A DNA stretch of 19,389 nucleotides from Actinomycetota bacterium (GTDB taxonomy: Bacteria; Actinomycetota; Thermoleophilia; Miltoncostaeales; Miltoncostaeaceae), in assembly GCA_005788075.1 (NCBI GenBank), contig SXZC01000152.1, positions 1 to 19,389 on the forward strand, given 5' to 3'. Under the pieces are notes generated by a model. It made no database searches and was not told where the DNA came from. It worked only from the letters and a program-made list of their open reading frames with translations. The position numbers and the translations under genes are program-made. This document shows positions 17,811 to 19,389 of this stretch, piece after piece. Positions within the stretch are counted from its first letter, which is position 1. Each line of letters begins with the position of its first letter.

Positions 17811-18901
17811 GCGTCGAGCGCCCGGATCGCCCGGGCGATCTCGGCACGGTAGAACGCCGCGAGGGCCTCCGCGCCTGATGGCGTGAGGTGGTCGCGATCA
17901 GCCACGAACCACCCGCGGCCCGCGCTGTGCGATGCCCAGTCGGCCACCTGCAGCCAGTCGTAGCGCCCGGCCGCCGTGCGCACGGCGGCGTTCACCCCCG
18001 ACGCGAATGGCGCGATGGCCTGCAGGTTGAGCCACACCGCGCGCCGCACCCCGCGCGCCTTGAGGGCGGTCATCACGCGCGCGATGTCGTAGGTGGCGCC
18101 CGCATCGTTGTACCCCACGTGGATGAGCACGATGTCCCCGGGTGACGGCAGCGAGCGGATCACCGAGAGAGCGCTCGGCGGGTTGGGCGGGCAGGGCGGC
18201 GCCACCAGGCGGCGGCACACCTTGAGGTCGAACACCGCCGACCACGCGCCGGTGGCCTTGGCGCGCCCGGCCGGGATGTAATCGAGCCCGGTGCCCACGG
18301 AGTCGGCGATCACTGTGACCTCCGGCACGCGGGCGGGCAGCTGGGCACGCGTGGCCGTGGCGCCGGTGGGGCACCTCACGGCCGGCTCGGCGATGCCGAG
18401 CGCCGTGAGGTCGAACTCGGCGCAGAAGCCGCCGCTCATGGCGCCCGCCACCGGCAGCGCAACACGGCGGCGGAAGGTGACGACGCCGTCGCGCGGGACC
18501 AGGTCGGCCTTCCCGGCAGCAACCCGGCGCAGGGTGCGCGCGTTGCGTGATCCGCCGTATGCCACCCATCGCATCGGCACCGTTGCCGGAACGGCACCGG
18601 TCGGCGCAGGGGCGGCACCGGGGGCGCCCGGCGCCGCGGGCGGGGCCGGGGTGGTGGCGGTGGTGCCCGTCCCGGCCGGAGGGATCACCGGGTCGGGCAG
18701 TCGGTACGAGAGGCGCCAGGTCATCGCCCGGCCATCGCGGGTGACGGTGCCCTGGCCGGCGTCCGCCGAACCCGGCGCGCGTGCGGCGCCGGTATCCCCC
18801 GACGCCATGAGCGGGGATGCCGCCACGGCAGCCAGTCCGAGGAGGACGACCACGGCGGTGCCCGCAACGGCGGCCCGGGTCGCGCGCGCACGGGGCATCA
18901 T
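17786..18901 (-). CDS. Secreted or membrane-anchored SGNH/GDSL-type hydrolase
   Basis: From ATG 18901 it has 371 residues: a basic start, a hydrophobic signal/anchor (about 11-33), a variable region, a Pro/Ala/Thr-rich spacer (about 77-106), then an SGNH domain from about 195. Catalytic features: nucleophile Ser in IADSVG (S201), GYND of block III (G263, N265), and the C-terminal DxxH in DRDHLT (D335, H338). Cys229 and Cys237 in CRRLVAPPC may form a disulfide and recur in the neighbour. The start overlaps the stop of the upstream SGNH gene (ATGA). Such enzymes remove or add acyl groups on cell-wall or glycan substrates; the substrate is unknown. The SGNH domain also resembles that found after acyltransferase-3 domains. 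Confidence 0.85.
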   Translation of the reverse strand: MMPRARATRAAVAGTAVVVLLGLAAVAASPLMASGDTGAARAPGSADAGQGTVTRDGRAMTWRLSYRLPDPVIPPAGTGTTATTPAPPAAPGAPGAAPAPTGAVPATVPMRWVAYGGSRNARTLRRVAAGKADLVPRDGVVTFRRRVALPVAGAMSGGFCAEFDLTALGIAEPAVRCPTGATATRAQLPARVPEVTVIADSVGTGLDYIPAGRAKATGAWSAVFDLKVCRRLVAPPCPPNPPSALSVIRSLPSPGDIVLIHVGYNDAGATYDIARVMTALKARGVRRAVWLNLQAIAPFASGVNAAVRTAAGRYDWLQVADWASHSAGRGWFVADRDHLTPSGAEALAAFYRAEIARAIRALDAQAGSPAR

Positions 18902-19389
18902 CGGTCGTCGTTCCGCTCGCGCAGCCACGCCACCGCCTCGCGGATCTCGCGGCGGGTGAACGCCGCGAGGCCCCATCCCCCGGCGCTGGTGAGGTGCACC
19001 TGGTCGGCGCCGAACCAGTTGCGTCCGCGGCTGGCGCGGCCCCAGTCGGCCACCTGGATGCCCAGGCCCCGCACGCCGCCGCGCCGCGCGGCCGACCTGA
19101 TGCGCTGGTTGATCTGCCGATAACTCGATTGCGTCTCGCGCAGGGTGATCCACACCACGCGCTGCACACCGCGTGCGCGGAGCGCGCGCAGCACGCGCCC
19201 CACGTCATAGGTGGCGGCCCAGTCGTTGTAGCCCACGTTGATCACCGCGACCTCGCCCAGGGATCCCGGCAGGGAGCGCACGGACGACAGCACGCTGGGC
19301 GGCCCGGGCGGGCACGGCGCCGCGACGAGGCGGCGGCAGGCACGCAGGTCGTACCGCACCGAGAGGCCCTTCGCGATCGCCTCGCGCGT
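18898..19389 (-). CDS. SGNH/GDSL-type hydrolase domain, paralog of the downstream gene (5'-truncated by window edge)
   Basis: The reverse frame is open from base 19389 to the TGA at 18898 (163 residues visible); the start and probably block I are outside. It shows CRRLVAAPCPPGPP, then block III INVGYND, and block V GADQVHLTSAG (DxxH) before a terminal helix. Segment by segment it matches the downstream SGNH gene: RYDLRACRRLV versus VFDLKVCRRLV, and ATYDVGRVLRALRARGVQRVVW versus ATYDIARVMTALKARGVRRAVW. It is therefore a tandem paralog. Because only the C-terminal part is visible, it could be a stand-alone hydrolase or the SGNH part of an acyltransferase-3 (OafA-like) protein. The 4-bp overlap suggests the two are co-translated. 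Confidence 0.82.
   Translation of the reverse strand, partial: TREAIAKGLSVRYDLRACRRLVAAPCPPGPPSVLSSVRSLPGSLGEVAVINVGYNDWAATYDVGRVLRALRARGVQRVVWITLRETQSSYRQINQRIRSAARRGGVRGLGIQVADWGRASRGRNWFGADQVHLTSAGGWGLAAFTRREIREAVAWLRERNDDR

Overview
The window is very GC-rich and gene-dense, with many GTG starts, one probable TTG start, and 1-10 bp overlaps between consecutive genes. Together with an A2-type caa3 oxidase, an MqnP-like prenyltransferase and a small secreted 'LGM' repeat protein, this suggests a chromosomal segment from a high-GC actinobacterium, plausibly a Thermoleophilia-like lineage. That placement is an inference; no rRNA or other phylogenetic marker is present. I see no insertion sequences, tRNA genes, CRISPR arrays or phage genes.

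Minus strand, about 1-10700, read leftward from 10697. A small two-helix membrane protein, heme O synthase (ctaB) and an MFS exporter come first and overlap each other. A 114-bp gap follows, the only sizeable non-coding stretch on this strand. Then comes a compact respiratory run: coxB with a fused cytochrome c domain, ctaD with a C-terminal soluble extension, coxC, a cytochrome c lipoprotein, an SDR oxidoreductase, a VanX-like M15 dipeptidase, a UbiA/MqnP-like prenyltransferase, ccmA and the start of ccmB. The run supplies the oxidase core, heme O, a quinone-type prenyltransferase and cytochrome c maturation functions. The SDR and dipeptidase have no obvious respiratory role.

Plus strand, 10706-16756. 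A FAD-dependent oxidoreductase overlaps a three-gene glycolate/D-2-hydroxyacid dehydrogenase set (glcD, glcE, glcF), which feeds electrons from 2-hydroxy acids toward the respiratory chain. After 27 bp comes a methyltransferase with an N-terminal DUF4214-like domain and an FkbM-like core. Two small genes follow: a secreted repeat protein and an AHSA1/SRPBCC protein.

Minus strand, 17786-19389. Two tandem related SGNH-hydrolase genes overlap by 4 bp; the upstream one runs off the window.

Most noteworthy are (i) CtaD, whose oxidase core carries two extra N-terminal helices and two tandem Usp-like domains at its C terminus, and (ii) the 88-residue protein next to ctaB, which keeps the E-x2-W-x3-P signature of the CoxB second helix without any CuA domain.
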